Below are positions 9,621 through 17,353 of a stretch of 64,000 nucleotides of DNA, in pieces; the stretch's first letter is position 1; each line of letters opens with the position of its first letter. Location: positions 57,069-121,068 of the forward strand of contig NZ_BQHW01000020.1 of NCBI RefSeq assembly GCF_021602025.1, given 5' to 3'. Below the pieces are notes generated by a model. The model did no database searches. It was not told where the DNA came from and saw only the letters and a list, made by a program, of their open reading frames with translations. The translations under genes and the position numbers were made by a program. The stretch is from Pseudomonas ceruminis (GTDB taxonomy: Bacteria; Pseudomonadota; Gammaproteobacteria; Pseudomonadales; Pseudomonadaceae).

Positions 9621-10241
9621 TTATTGCTCCAGCATCACCTTGGAAATCATGCCGTTGGCCAGGTTCATGTAGAGCGCACTATCGCCGGAAACATCGTCAG
9701 GTGTGATCACGTACTTCCCATTGATGACCATGGAAGGTGTGGCATCAACTCCATATGTGAGGAGCTTGGCAAAAGCCTTCTCCAGCCGCTGCTGAGTGAC
9801 GTTGTGCCAGGCTTCGTTGAACCCCTGAACGTTCGAGATCGCTACAGCTTTCGTCCATGTATCAGGGCTCTCCATCGGCATGCCATTCTGCTGGATCAAC
9901 GTATAGGCCGCCGACATGAATGCGTCGAGTCGGGCTGGATCTGCATCCTGGACAGCAAAAAATGCACGAGCAGCAATGTAATTGGCTTTGTCGGGGACCG
10001 CTACGGGAAGGAACTCAGCGGACCAGCCAGGCGGCATCGTTTTGGCCCACCGAGCCAAGGTCTGATCGTATGAAGCACAGACTGGACACGCAAAGGAAAA
10101 GAACACGATGACCTTGTGACTGTCTTCAGCCTGGGCCGCAACCTCTCTATACGGCAGCGACGGCAGCGACTCCTGTGCTAAGGAGAGGACTGGAGTTGCC
10201 AGCAGGGCTGCCATAGCCATCCGCGCAATAAACTTCTTCAT
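9621..10241 (-). CDS. DsbA-like periplasmic thiol oxidoreductase
   Basis: This 206-residue protein has a clean signal peptide (MKKFIARMAMAALLATPVLS, cut after LA), an active-site CPVC (Cys52, Cys55), and a cis-proline motif TPSMVINGKY near the C-terminus. These define a DsbA-like thioredoxin fold in the periplasm. It probably oxidises or isomerises cysteines of the plasmid-encoded transfer proteins, several of which are Cys-rich. The Shine-Dalgarno AAGGAAAG sits just before the ATG and supports this start. That places the first 32 codons inside the 3' end of the upstream ATPase gene in another frame, an unusually long same-strand overlap. Confidence 0.88.
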   Translation of the reverse strand: MKKFIARMAMAALLATPVLSLAQESLPSLPYREVAAQAEDSHKVIVFFSFACPVCASYDQTLARWAKTMPPGWSAEFLPVAVPDKANYIAARAFFAVQDADPARLDAFMSAAYTLIQQNGMPMESPDTWTKAVAISNVQGFNEAWHNVTQQRLEKAFAKLLTYGVDATPSMVINGKYVITPDDVSGDSALYMNLANGMISKVMLEQ

Positions 10242-11781
10242 ATAAACTTTCCTTGCTGATGAGGTTCTGCTCGATGAGCATGTCGAAGATTGACTCTTGA
10301 TTTCGCTCAGTGCGCCACAGCTCGACAGTATCCTTCAGTGCCCTGAAGTTGATTTTCCGGGTCGCGGCCAACTCATTCAAAAATTCCACCGCCCCCTCGG
10401 TGTAACCAAGAGCGTTCACCACGTCATCTTGTGACACAAGCGCCAGATCAATGAGGGCTTGCCCGAACTTTTTGACCTTGCCTTCAATCGTACACCGCAG
10501 CTGAAGTTCAGCTGCCTGATTTGCCTGCGTAAAGGTAATGAGGCCCTGAGCGATTAGAACATCACCGATGCGCCTAACCGCTGGCTTCACAGAATCATCT
10601 TTAATTAAGGTCCGTACCCGTCCCAAGGTTGTCAAGCCATCAGTTACCATCCGCACAGCGGATTGGCCTAATGTGTCGAATTGGCTCTGCCGTGCAGCAG
10701 CGTTCAACACAGCCATCTCTCCACCGCCACCGATAATGGCTGCACGCACTGATCTGTCTGATCTAATAAGCTCAATGATGGGGCATTTACCTGAAAACGA
10801 ATCTTTCGAAGGCGCAAATGGAATATTGCCTGTGACAGGCGGCAGCCCATTCTTTTTCAACCACATGCGCTCTACGTCATTAATAGGTAGCCATTCGTGT
10901 TCTATATCAGTCCGAAGAGTCTGCACAAGTCGCTGAGCAATCACACCAATGAGTACAGACGCAAGTGTTTGGGCATCGACCCCAAGATCAACGATGCGAG
11001 GTACAGCTTGTGCTGCACTATTGGAGTGCAATGTGGCAAAGACCAAGTGGCCGGTGTTTGCAGCCTGAATGGCAATCTGTGCGGTTTCCTGGTCACGAAT
11101 CTCACCAATCAGAATAACGTCCGGATCCTGACGCAACAGGGCCCGTAGACCCAATGCGAAACTGAGCTGGGGCGTTACGTTGATTTGGACAAAGCCCTTA
11201 ACTACATACTCAACCGGATGCTCGATAGTACAGATGTTGAGCGTACCGTCGTTGATGGCATTGAGTGCTGCGTACAGTGTCGTGGTTTTACCTGAGCCGG
11301 TTGGGCCGGTGACAAGGATCAGCCCTTGAGGTTCGTTGATCATCTCGCGGAATGCGTGCTCGACCAGAGGCGGCATTCGAATTCGGTCAAGGCTCATCGA
11401 CGCGTTTTCTTGGTCGAGCAACCGGCATACGATTTTTTGCCCATTGTGACTTGGAACCAAGCTCACACGGACCTCCAACTCCAGTCCCGGGTATCGCAAT
11501 CCGATACGACCATCGAGGGGGATTTGATGCTGCGAGAGGTCCATGGTGGCCCGCGATCGAATTTTCGTATCGATCATTTTTCCCATAGCAGGCTCTACAG
11601 TTTCAAAATGCCTCAGCTGACCGTCTTGCCGTAGCTGAATATGCACGTGACCTTGAACCCACTGGAAGTGAATGTCCGGGACTTTATTCTCGGCGGCCAT
11701 CCTGAACAAGTCGTTCAAATAGGTTGCCGCCGGTTTATCTGCCGGGGAGTTGTAAATAAAAAGATCTGGTTCCTTTGCCAC
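10147..11781 (-). CDS. GspE/PilB-type secretion or pilus ATPase
   Basis: This 544-residue protein belongs to the type II secretion/type IV pilus ATPase family. It has Walker A GPTGSGKT (residues 159-166), the Asp-box and Walker B region RQDPDVILIGEIRD, and a His box ATLHSNSA. The core spans about residues 20-370. The C-terminal 150 residues contain two short repeats of the kind VLIAQGLITFTQANQA / ALIDLALVSQDDVVNA, like the N-terminal GspE domains of other family members, here placed at the C-terminus. It would power a secretion or pilus system in the inner membrane, with the DsbA-like, membrane and transglycosylase genes alongside. No pilin gene is in this window, so the machine is unknown. 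Its 3' end overlaps the dsbA-like gene by 95 bp. Confidence 0.87.
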   Translation of the reverse strand: MAKEPDLFIYNSPADKPAATYLNDLFRMAAENKVPDIHFQWVQGHVHIQLRQDGQLRHFETVEPAMGKMIDTKIRSRATMDLSQHQIPLDGRIGLRYPGLELEVRVSLVPSHNGQKIVCRLLDQENASMSLDRIRMPPLVEHAFREMINEPQGLILVTGPTGSGKTTTLYAALNAINDGTLNICTIEHPVEYVVKGFVQINVTPQLSFALGLRALLRQDPDVILIGEIRDQETAQIAIQAANTGHLVFATLHSNSAAQAVPRIVDLGVDAQTLASVLIGVIAQRLVQTLRTDIEHEWLPINDVERMWLKKNGLPPVTGNIPFAPSKDSFSGKCPIIELIRSDRSVRAAIIGGGGEMAVLNAAARQSQFDTLGQSAVRMVTDGLTTLGRVRTLIKDDSVKPAVRRIGDVLIAQGLITFTQANQAAELQLRCTIEGKVKKFGQALIDLALVSQDDVVNALGYTEGAVEFLNELAATRKINFRALKDTVELWRTERNQESIFDMLIEQNLISKESLYEEVYCADGYGSPAGNSSPLLSTGVAAVAAV

Positions 11782-11790
11782 AGTCAGCTC

Positions 11791-12069
11791 CTATTTAGCC
11801 TGGCCGGTAGTGCAGTTGAGTTCTGGGCCATAGAACAAGCGCGAAATGAAACTTTGCACGGATTTATCAGCCGCAATGCTCCAAATCAACAAGTCAATAC
11901 GCGAATCTGTACTAAGGTAGTTCGTACCTGCCCAACGAACTGCATCAAAAACAACTCGGACCGGTAAAGCGCCACGCTCGACGCGTTCACACGGTTCCTC
12001 CGGGGATACCGTGTACAAAATCCAGCCAAATAGAAGAACAGCAAAAAAACTGCTGAATAGCTGTTTCAT
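11791..12069 (-). CDS. Small membrane or exported protein, unknown function
   Basis: This 92-residue protein has a hydrophobic N-terminal segment (residues 4-20) and a short soluble domain with two cysteines (Cys27 and one near the C-terminus). I do not recognise the family. The ATG follows directly on the stop codon of the transglycosylase gene, and the ATPase gene begins 9 bp downstream, so it is embedded in the operon. A role as an accessory factor of the same envelope machine is inferred from position only. Confidence 0.65.
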   Translation of the reverse strand: MKQLFSSFFAVLLFGWILYTVSPEEPCERVERGALPVRVVFDAVRWAGTNYLSTDSRIDLLIWSIAADKSVQSFISRLFYGPELNCTTGQAK

Positions 12070-12501
12070 TTACAAACCACCGTAGTTATTCATGACTTTC
12101 TGAATGTAAATCCGCTGACTTTTCTCATTAGGGCTGTTGTATGCGCCAACCGCTTTCCAAACATGGCCGTGTGAAGCGATGTTACTTGCTAGGATCCAGG
12201 CGCCGACATTCGCGCTAACACAGCGATCTAACAGCTCCTTCTCACCAATACCGTATTTCGATAGCTTTGGAAGCCAAGAGGAATTGATCTGCATCAATCC
12301 GATATCCCAGGTCCCATCGCTATTTTTTTGGCTCACTACGTCTGCTTTGCCCGGTCGGTTCTCGGTGACCTGAATGGCGCGGAGTAGCTTCTCGCTGACC
12401 CTATATCGCGCAGCCGCCTCGGCGAAGCAGTCCGCGTGGGAGGTCGTAGGAAGCCAGGCCAATGCACCTATCAGGAGAAAAGGGAGGGATAGTTTTTTCA
12501 T
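12070..12501 (-). CDS. Lytic transglycosylase (VirB1/SLT type)
   Basis: This 143-residue protein has a signal peptide (cut near SHA, residue 23) and a compact SLT domain. The catalytic Glu is probably E47 in AIQVTENRPG, followed by WDIGLMQINSSW and VGAYNSP, the standard lysozyme-like motifs. Such enzymes open the peptidoglycan locally so that a secretion or pilus apparatus can pass. It is first in a minus-strand operon with the small membrane protein, the GspE-type ATPase and the DsbA-like gene. Confidence 0.92.
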   Translation of the reverse strand: MKKLSLPFLLIGALAWLPTTSHADCFAEAAARYRVSEKLLRAIQVTENRPGKADVVSQKNSDGTWDIGLMQINSSWLPKLSKYGIGEKELLDRCVSANVGAWILASNIASHGHVWKAVGAYNSPNEKSQRIYIQKVMNNYGGL

Positions 12502-12549
12502 GCGCTAGAGAATACATTACGCGTACCAATAAACAAGGTGTATCCGCTA

Positions 12550-13512
12550 ATGCATTCACTGAATCGACTGCCGATCCTGTTGGCGCTCCCTCTAGCGTTC
12601 GTGAGCCTCACCTGTGCTGCAAGCAGCGCCCAAGACACGTCAGCAGCTGCATACTTCAGCAACGAAGCAGCAGCAGGGGGCGCCGACCTCCCAGACATCT
12701 CCACTGCTATGAAGGGCCTCCTTTCAACCGCCCGGGAGGGTGGCGAAGTACTTCGGACTTGGGCAGCCTACAAAGCTGGGGACAAAGCTGCACTGCCGAA
12801 GCTCTTCGAGCTCGCCCAAGGCGGGAATAGCCGAGCACAGAACGTAGTGGGCTATCTGCTGGATCACGGTGAAGGGGTCAAAAAAGACAGCGCCGCCGCT
12901 GCAGCATATTTCTCTGCCGCCAGCTCTGACTACCCCCTTGCTCGGTACAACCTGGCAGTACTTACTTTGCTTGGCCGCGGTGTACCGAAGGACGAGACCA
13001 AGGCGATGGAGATGTTTGAGTCGTCAGTAAAGGACGCGTCTGTCGATCTTGCAGCTGTCCGCCTGTCGCTCTACTACCTCAACAAAGGCGACCATGACAA
13101 AGCCTGGACATGGGCAAATGAGGGCGCCAACCGTGGCAACGTGACAGCCTACTACCTACTTGGGCGGATGCTCTACGAACGCGGGGGGTACCAAGAGGCA
13201 TACAACTGGCTGACGAAGGCAGCGCAAGCAAGCGAACCGAATGCACCCGCCATCCTCTCTGCGATGTACAAAAATGGCCAGGGGATGAATCAAAACGTGA
13301 AGATGGCCGCATCCTGGTGGATGATCTACGTCGGTCTGAACAAGGGAAAACCGGGCATGAACTCAGCGGGAATGTCGTCCTTCGGACTGACCGCCAAAGA
13401 ACAGAATGACGCAACCAGCTTCGCAACCAACTGGCTATTGACACACAAACACATGAAGCGTCCTGACTACGACGCCACGCTGCTCCAGGCCAACAGAAAC
13501 GACAAGTCGTGA
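12550..13512 (+). CDS. Sel1-repeat (TPR-like) exported protein
   Basis: This 320-residue protein starts at the ATG at 12550, which gives a proper signal peptide (LPILLALPLAFVSLTCAASS); the GTG at 12538 only adds four residues. Several Sel1-like repeats follow: AQNVVGYLLDHGEGVKKDSAAAA, ARYNLAVLTLLGRGVPKDETKA, AYYLLGRMLYERGGYQEAYN and a weaker last copy. Sel1 proteins are scaffolds for protein complexes, often in the periplasm. Its 3' end overlaps the convergent membrane-protein gene by 46 bp. It faces away from the transglycosylase operon, with both promoters in a short divergent gap. The partner is unknown. Confidence 0.82.
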   Translation: MHSLNRLPILLALPLAFVSLTCAASSAQDTSAAAYFSNEAAAGGADLPDISTAMKGLLSTAREGGEVLRTWAAYKAGDKAALPKLFELAQGGNSRAQNVVGYLLDHGEGVKKDSAAAAAYFSAASSDYPLARYNLAVLTLLGRGVPKDETKAMEMFESSVKDASVDLAAVRLSLYYLNKGDHDKAWTWANEGANRGNVTAYYLLGRMLYERGGYQEAYNWLTKAAQASEPNAPAILSAMYKNGQGMNQNVKMAASWWMIYVGLNKGKPGMNSAGMSSFGLTAKEQNDATSFATNWLLTHKHMKRPDYDATLLQANRNDKS

Positions 13513-14030
13513 GTCCATACGTACAGAGCTGTAGATAGCAGACCTAGCCCCACTATCGGCCACGAGATGAGGGCTATCCGCCAGTCTGCCCTCGATGGCC
13601 AGCAGTGCAAGACAATGGGACCTGCGAGAATCCACCAGGCCAGGTCCTCAAAAGCCAGTCCCCCTACCTGATTCGTGGTGCGCCATGAGGCGAGCGCATA
13701 GAGGACTGGCAGAGCTAACAAGGGTGCAAGAGCGGTAGCCCAAGCATTCGCCCATGTCAGGCGCTCGAACTCCACGGACCCAAGGATAATTTGATTTCCT
13801 TCTCGCCGAGGTATCAGGGTCATTCCAATGGGCCTAGCCCTTGTGAGGTAGCCCACCGCGAAATGGAAGAGTTCATGGCTGAAAACACCAACCGCCCTGA
13901 GCAGAGACGCTGCAAGGGATCGAGGTGGCAGCATTCGCACGACAAATGCCATCACAAGCATTGGCACCAGGTAACCCCCAGGGCTTGCCAGCAAAAAATT
14001 CTCCAGAGCACTGTATCGCTCCATAACCAT
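13467..14030 (-). CDS. Integral membrane protein with HEXXH motif
   Basis: This 187-residue protein has about five hydrophobic segments. A SHELFHFAVGY motif (H52-E53-x-x-H56) lies at the edge of the second, as in M50-like or related membrane metalloproteases. A GAGGGATG Shine-Dalgarno lies upstream. Family members with this layout cleave proteins within or near the membrane, but here only the zinc-binding HEXXH is visible and I cannot place a third ligand with certainty. A 13-bp palindrome at 14075-14087 lies in its promoter region and recurs before the gene at 15768. Protease function is plausible, not shown. Confidence 0.65.
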   Translation of the reverse strand: MVMERYSALENFLLASPGGYLVPMLVMAFVVRMLPPRSLAASLLRAVGVFSHELFHFAVGYLTRARPIGMTLIPRREGNQIILGSVEFERLTWANAWATALAPLLALPVLYALASWRTTNQVGGLAFEDLAWWILAGPIVLHCWPSRADWRIALISWPIVGLGLLSTALYVWTHDLSFLLAWSSVAS

Positions 14031-14074
14031 CCATCATCCCTCGCGCTAATGAAATCCCATGAAAAGCGCTTTCA

Positions 14075-14087
14075 ATACTGACAGTAT
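14075..14087. promoter_or_regulatory. Palindromic operator candidate ATACTGACAGTAT
   Basis: A perfect 13-bp palindrome with one central base lies 45 bp upstream of the membrane HEXXH gene (minus strand). The same palindrome (central T) occurs at 15742-15754. The recurrence suggests one regulator binds both. Confidence 0.5.
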
Positions 14088-14337
14088 TATGCTTATGTGT
14101 CATGCGCAGACGATGTACGCAACCATGTGTCATGCGATCGGCGTTTCTAAATTTCGACAATGCTCAGGCCGATCTGACATTGAATCAAGTGCGGTACATG
14201 AAGAGGCCAAGCAATCTCAACCGGGCCGTGGGCAGGGGTAGCGGATTGGTACGAGATGGCCTGTTGGGTCCGCATTGTCGCAGTCATGCTGGAAAGGAAG
14301 TCCTCACCATCCAGCATCCGATAGCAAGGTGAATGGG

Positions 14338-15522
14338 ATGAAAAAAGGAAAACAACGGGTGCTAACTCTGGCGGGGTTATTGGCCGTAGCCGTTGGTGCT
14401 TTAGCCGACCCGCACTCGGAAGGTACCGAACTTGGAAAATCAACTTTAGGTAAACTCTCCTCTAATGTGACTTCAGCTAACGCTAAATCGATGCCTTTTT
14501 ACACTGACACACCATCGCAATCCTCTCAATTTGGCAGCAGCTCACTTTTCACTGTTGGTACAAGCCGCATCAATAGTTGTAAAACTGAAGCTGACGGCCC
14601 TGATGCGATCGCGAATCAAGAGTGTGATGCAGTAAACTTCCTAGCAAAGAACCCATATGAACGCGTTAAAGTTGATGTCGACGAAAATGATCCGATAATC
14701 AGTGGCATTGGCGAAATCATCAATAATGCAAAACCCGATGAGATCACTGAGAGCTGCGGCACGAAGACGACTACTACGCCAGACATTTACTCAACAGAAG
14801 TGTGCAACGAGTACAACCTCAGCGATCAAAAAATCTGTTCAATGGGCCAGGTTGTGGACGTTGACACAAAGGCCAACTTCCAATGCAATGTCACCCAGAA
14901 CGCACTAGAAACGGTATCGTGCGACAAGTACCTTGTGCTGTCCTGCCAACCCCCAATCGCAGGCTGCACAGGATCAGGCATCGCCGTAAACTCCGCAACG
15001 ATCAGTAATGGCGCCTATCAGTTTACTCTGGTCGGCTCTGCCCTGACGATCGTCAATAACGTCACGGCCATCAATGAAGTGACAGAAGCAGACTTTAACT
15101 TTTCCATCGCAGGGCTTGACCGTGTCGATGAGTTCTTCATCAACGCCATACATTCCGACAACTATGTAGGCATTGCAGTCAATGGCATCTTTATTGGTGT
15201 ACACGGCCGTGCATTTGGAGGCTGGAACGCGAATGCCACTAAGCTGGTTCAAGACACCAATTACAGCCCTCCTCATGCTCGGTGGAGTGACAATCCCGCC
15301 GACCACTACAAAGCAGAGACTGGCAATAATCTCAAAACAAGCGAGCATATCGACTTGATTCCATATTTGCGAGAAGGCTCGAACGTTATAAATATTAAAG
15401 TTCTCAATGGTAAAGGCCCAGGCTATGGGATGGTTTATATCACAGCGCACCAACAGTGCCCTCCAGAATGCGAGGAAACTTGGGTTGATCAGTGCTCATC
15501 GTATGAACAACGTTCGCTATAA
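14338..15522 (+). CDS. TraN-like N-terminal half, paralogue 1 with variable C-terminal domain
   Basis: This 394-residue exported protein starts at the ATG at 14338, after an AAGGTGAA Shine-Dalgarno. Its signal peptide ends at ALA before DPHSEGTELGK. Residues up to about 215 are nearly identical in sequence to the gene at 16181 and include six or more conserved cysteines and the CSMGQVVDVDTKANFQCNVT block, which resembles conjugative TraN. The last 180 residues differ completely from the paralogue and look beta-rich (FFINAIHSDNYVGIAVNGIF). TraN is an outer-membrane adhesin that contacts the recipient cell. I infer a second, alternative tip or an orphan allele. About 250 bp separate it from the next operon. 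Confidence 0.7.
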   Translation: MKKGKQRVLTLAGLLAVAVGALADPHSEGTELGKSTLGKLSSNVTSANAKSMPFYTDTPSQSSQFGSSSLFTVGTSRINSCKTEADGPDAIANQECDAVNFLAKNPYERVKVDVDENDPIISGIGEIINNAKPDEITESCGTKTTTTPDIYSTEVCNEYNLSDQKICSMGQVVDVDTKANFQCNVTQNALETVSCDKYLVLSCQPPIAGCTGSGIAVNSATISNGAYQFTLVGSALTIVNNVTAINEVTEADFNFSIAGLDRVDEFFINAIHSDNYVGIAVNGIFIGVHGRAFGGWNANATKLVQDTNYSPPHARWSDNPADHYKAETGNNLKTSEHIDLIPYLREGSNVINIKVLNGKGPGYGMVYITAHQQCPPECEETWVDQCSSYEQRSL

Positions 15523-15741
15523 ACCCTCACCACTGAACTACCCCGCGTATCAGCGCATGTAACCCGACCAAACGTATGCTTATGAATCAGAAGCCCGCAG
15601 ATCATCTGAACTGAGGGCTTCTTTGAGCGTAACCGGCGCCAGATCACTTGCGGATACGTTCCCGATGGCTAGTGGCGTTCAGCCGGCCTCCAATCTGCCA
15701 GATTGATTTCGATACCAAAGTGCCTTACATTTACGTGTAAA
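15523..15741. other. Intergenic region between TraN-like paralogue operons
   Basis: There is no convincing ORF. A weak hairpin with arms AAGCCC and GGGCTT near 15590-15620 may terminate the preceding gene. The rest is leader for the operon at 15768, ending in a TTTACGTGTAAA palindrome (15730-15741). Confidence 0.4.
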
Positions 15742-15754
15742 ATACTGTCAGTAT
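15742..15754. promoter_or_regulatory. Palindromic operator candidate ATACTGTCAGTAT
   Basis: A perfect 13-bp palindrome ends 13 bp before the ATG at 15768. It is the second copy of the element at 14075. It would cover the promoter or ribosome binding site, so a bound protein would repress the operon 15768-18946. Confidence 0.5.
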
Positions 15755-15767
15755 CCGGGAAGCCGAA

Positions 15768-16184
15768 ATGCATTTCAGAGCCAAGCTGTTGTCCCTGTGC
15801 ACCTCCTTCATCGTCCTCGCCGCCGCCCCATTCGCAGCGCACGCCGACACCTCAAAAGAAATTCTGATCGAAGCTGTGAAATCCGGACATGCATCCGCTG
15901 AGCTAACCGGTGACCAGGCTGACGTCTGGATGGCTCAAACCCATTCCCGTGAACCGATCATGGTGGAAGCCAAAGTCGTAGAGCAGTTGAAGCAGCCAGG
16001 CTGTGCTCGCGTAGCCATTCAGTTCACCCAGCAGATGGTACCGAAAGTCAATGGGGGGTCCGGACCACTTGAAGTTGGCTGGGGGATGAACGTCTGTGAG
16101 GACGGAGCGCCACCGGCAGACCCGAGTTTGTTCACTCAAGAACCGCAATCGGCGACCAAGGTCAACAAGGTCCAGTCCAAATGA
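15768..16184 (+). CDS. Small exported protein in the TraN-like operon, unknown function
   Basis: This 138-residue protein has a signal peptide (cut near AAHA, residue 26). The mature part has two cysteines (in KQPGCARVAI and MNVCEDGAPP) that could form one disulfide. I do not recognise the family. The stop overlaps the start of the TraN-like gene (ATGA), so they are translationally coupled and the protein probably serves as a partner or chaperone of the TraN-like pair. The start is the only ATG in frame with a signal peptide. Confidence 0.75.
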   Translation: MHFRAKLLSLCTSFIVLAAAPFAAHADTSKEILIEAVKSGHASAELTGDQADVWMAQTHSREPIMVEAKVVEQLKQPGCARVAIQFTQQMVPKVNGGSGPLEVGWGMNVCEDGAPPADPSLFTQEPQSATKVNKVQSK

Positions 16185-17341
16185 AATCCAGAATCAATGG
16201 CCTGCTGACCTTGGCCGCGGCTCTCGTGCTGTCAACCACAGTTGTGGCTGATCCACACTCTGAGGGGACAGAGCTCGGCAAGGCAAACCTCAGTAAACTT
16301 TCCTCCAACGTGAGCTCATCCAATGCGAAGGCGATGCCTTTCTACACAGACACGCCATCGCAGTCTTCACAGTTCGGCAGCACATCACTATTCAACGTCG
16401 GTACCGCACGGATAAACACGTGCAAGACAGAGCCAGACGGCCCCGACCAGATCGCGAACCAAGAATGCGATGCTGTCAACTTCTTGGCAAAGAATCCCTA
16501 CGAACGAGTCAAAGTTGATGTCGACGAGAACGACCCGATCATCAGCGGGATCGGTGAAATCATCAACAATGCCAAGCCAGGCGATATCACTGAAAACTGC
16601 GGTACCAAAACCACAACCACCCCGGACATCTACTCGACGGAGGTATGCAACGAGTACAACTTGAGCGAAGCAAAATATTGCTCAATGGGTCAAGTCGTTG
16701 ATGTCGACACAAAGGCAAATTTTCAGTGCAATGTGACACACAACGCTATCGAGAACGTCACGTGTGACCGTTACCTCACCATGGCCTGCGAGCCGCCTAT
16801 TGTAGGATGCGACAACGGAGGTATTGTGCCAGGAACCACACAATCCGACATGTACACTTCCTGGAAGCTGGCCAACTCTAACGGTACCTATGCGCTTCAG
16901 TTCGGCTCCATCGGTGACAACTACTGGCGCGATGGTATTTATCCGCGTTCGCTTGAGTTCGAAGTCAAAGACCCGACAATGCTCACCGAGTTTACGCTCG
17001 CATCCGTGTACTACGACGACTACATCCTGATCAAAATCAACGGTACTTATTTGTTCAGTGGTCCTTATGGCGGTACTGAGCTGTCCCTTTTCAGCAACGG
17101 CAAAGTTAACATCGGTGATGGAGTACAGCGCAACCGGGAGCTTGGTAAAAGCTGGGGGGCGAAACCAAACATCAATCTGATTCCTTACCTGGTGGCTGGT
17201 GTCAACAAGCTTGAAACGATCACAGCTGTAGGTGGCGGAGGCGAAACTTACATCACAATGTACGCTCGGATGCTGTGCAACGGCCCCTGCACCGAAACAT
17301 GGACTGATCAATGTAGCGCGCTGAATGCTCGCGCTCAGTAG
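16181..17341 (+). CDS. TraN-like N-terminal half, paralogue 2
   Basis: This 386-residue exported protein has a signal peptide ending at VVA before DPHSEGTELGK. Residues to about 215 match the gene at 14338 almost residue for residue (for example QECDAVNFLAKNPYERVKVD and GKTTTTPDIYSTEV-like stretches), while codon third positions differ. That indicates an old duplication under strong selection. The C-terminal 170 residues are unrelated to the paralogue, Gly- and Tyr-rich and probably beta-structured. The downstream gene (12 bp away) encodes a Cys-rich protein like the C-terminal part of TraN. Together the two could form a split TraN mating-pair adhesin in the outer membrane. Confidence 0.75.
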   Translation: MKSRINGLLTLAAALVLSTTVVADPHSEGTELGKANLSKLSSNVSSSNAKAMPFYTDTPSQSSQFGSTSLFNVGTARINTCKTEPDGPDQIANQECDAVNFLAKNPYERVKVDVDENDPIISGIGEIINNAKPGDITENCGTKTTTTPDIYSTEVCNEYNLSEAKYCSMGQVVDVDTKANFQCNVTHNAIENVTCDRYLTMACEPPIVGCDNGGIVPGTTQSDMYTSWKLANSNGTYALQFGSIGDNYWRDGIYPRSLEFEVKDPTMLTEFTLASVYYDDYILIKINGTYLFSGPYGGTELSLFSNGKVNIGDGVQRNRELGKSWGAKPNINLIPYLVAGVNKLETITAVGGGGETYITMYARMLCNGPCTETWTDQCSALNARAQ

Positions 17342-17353
17342 GGGTTATAACGG

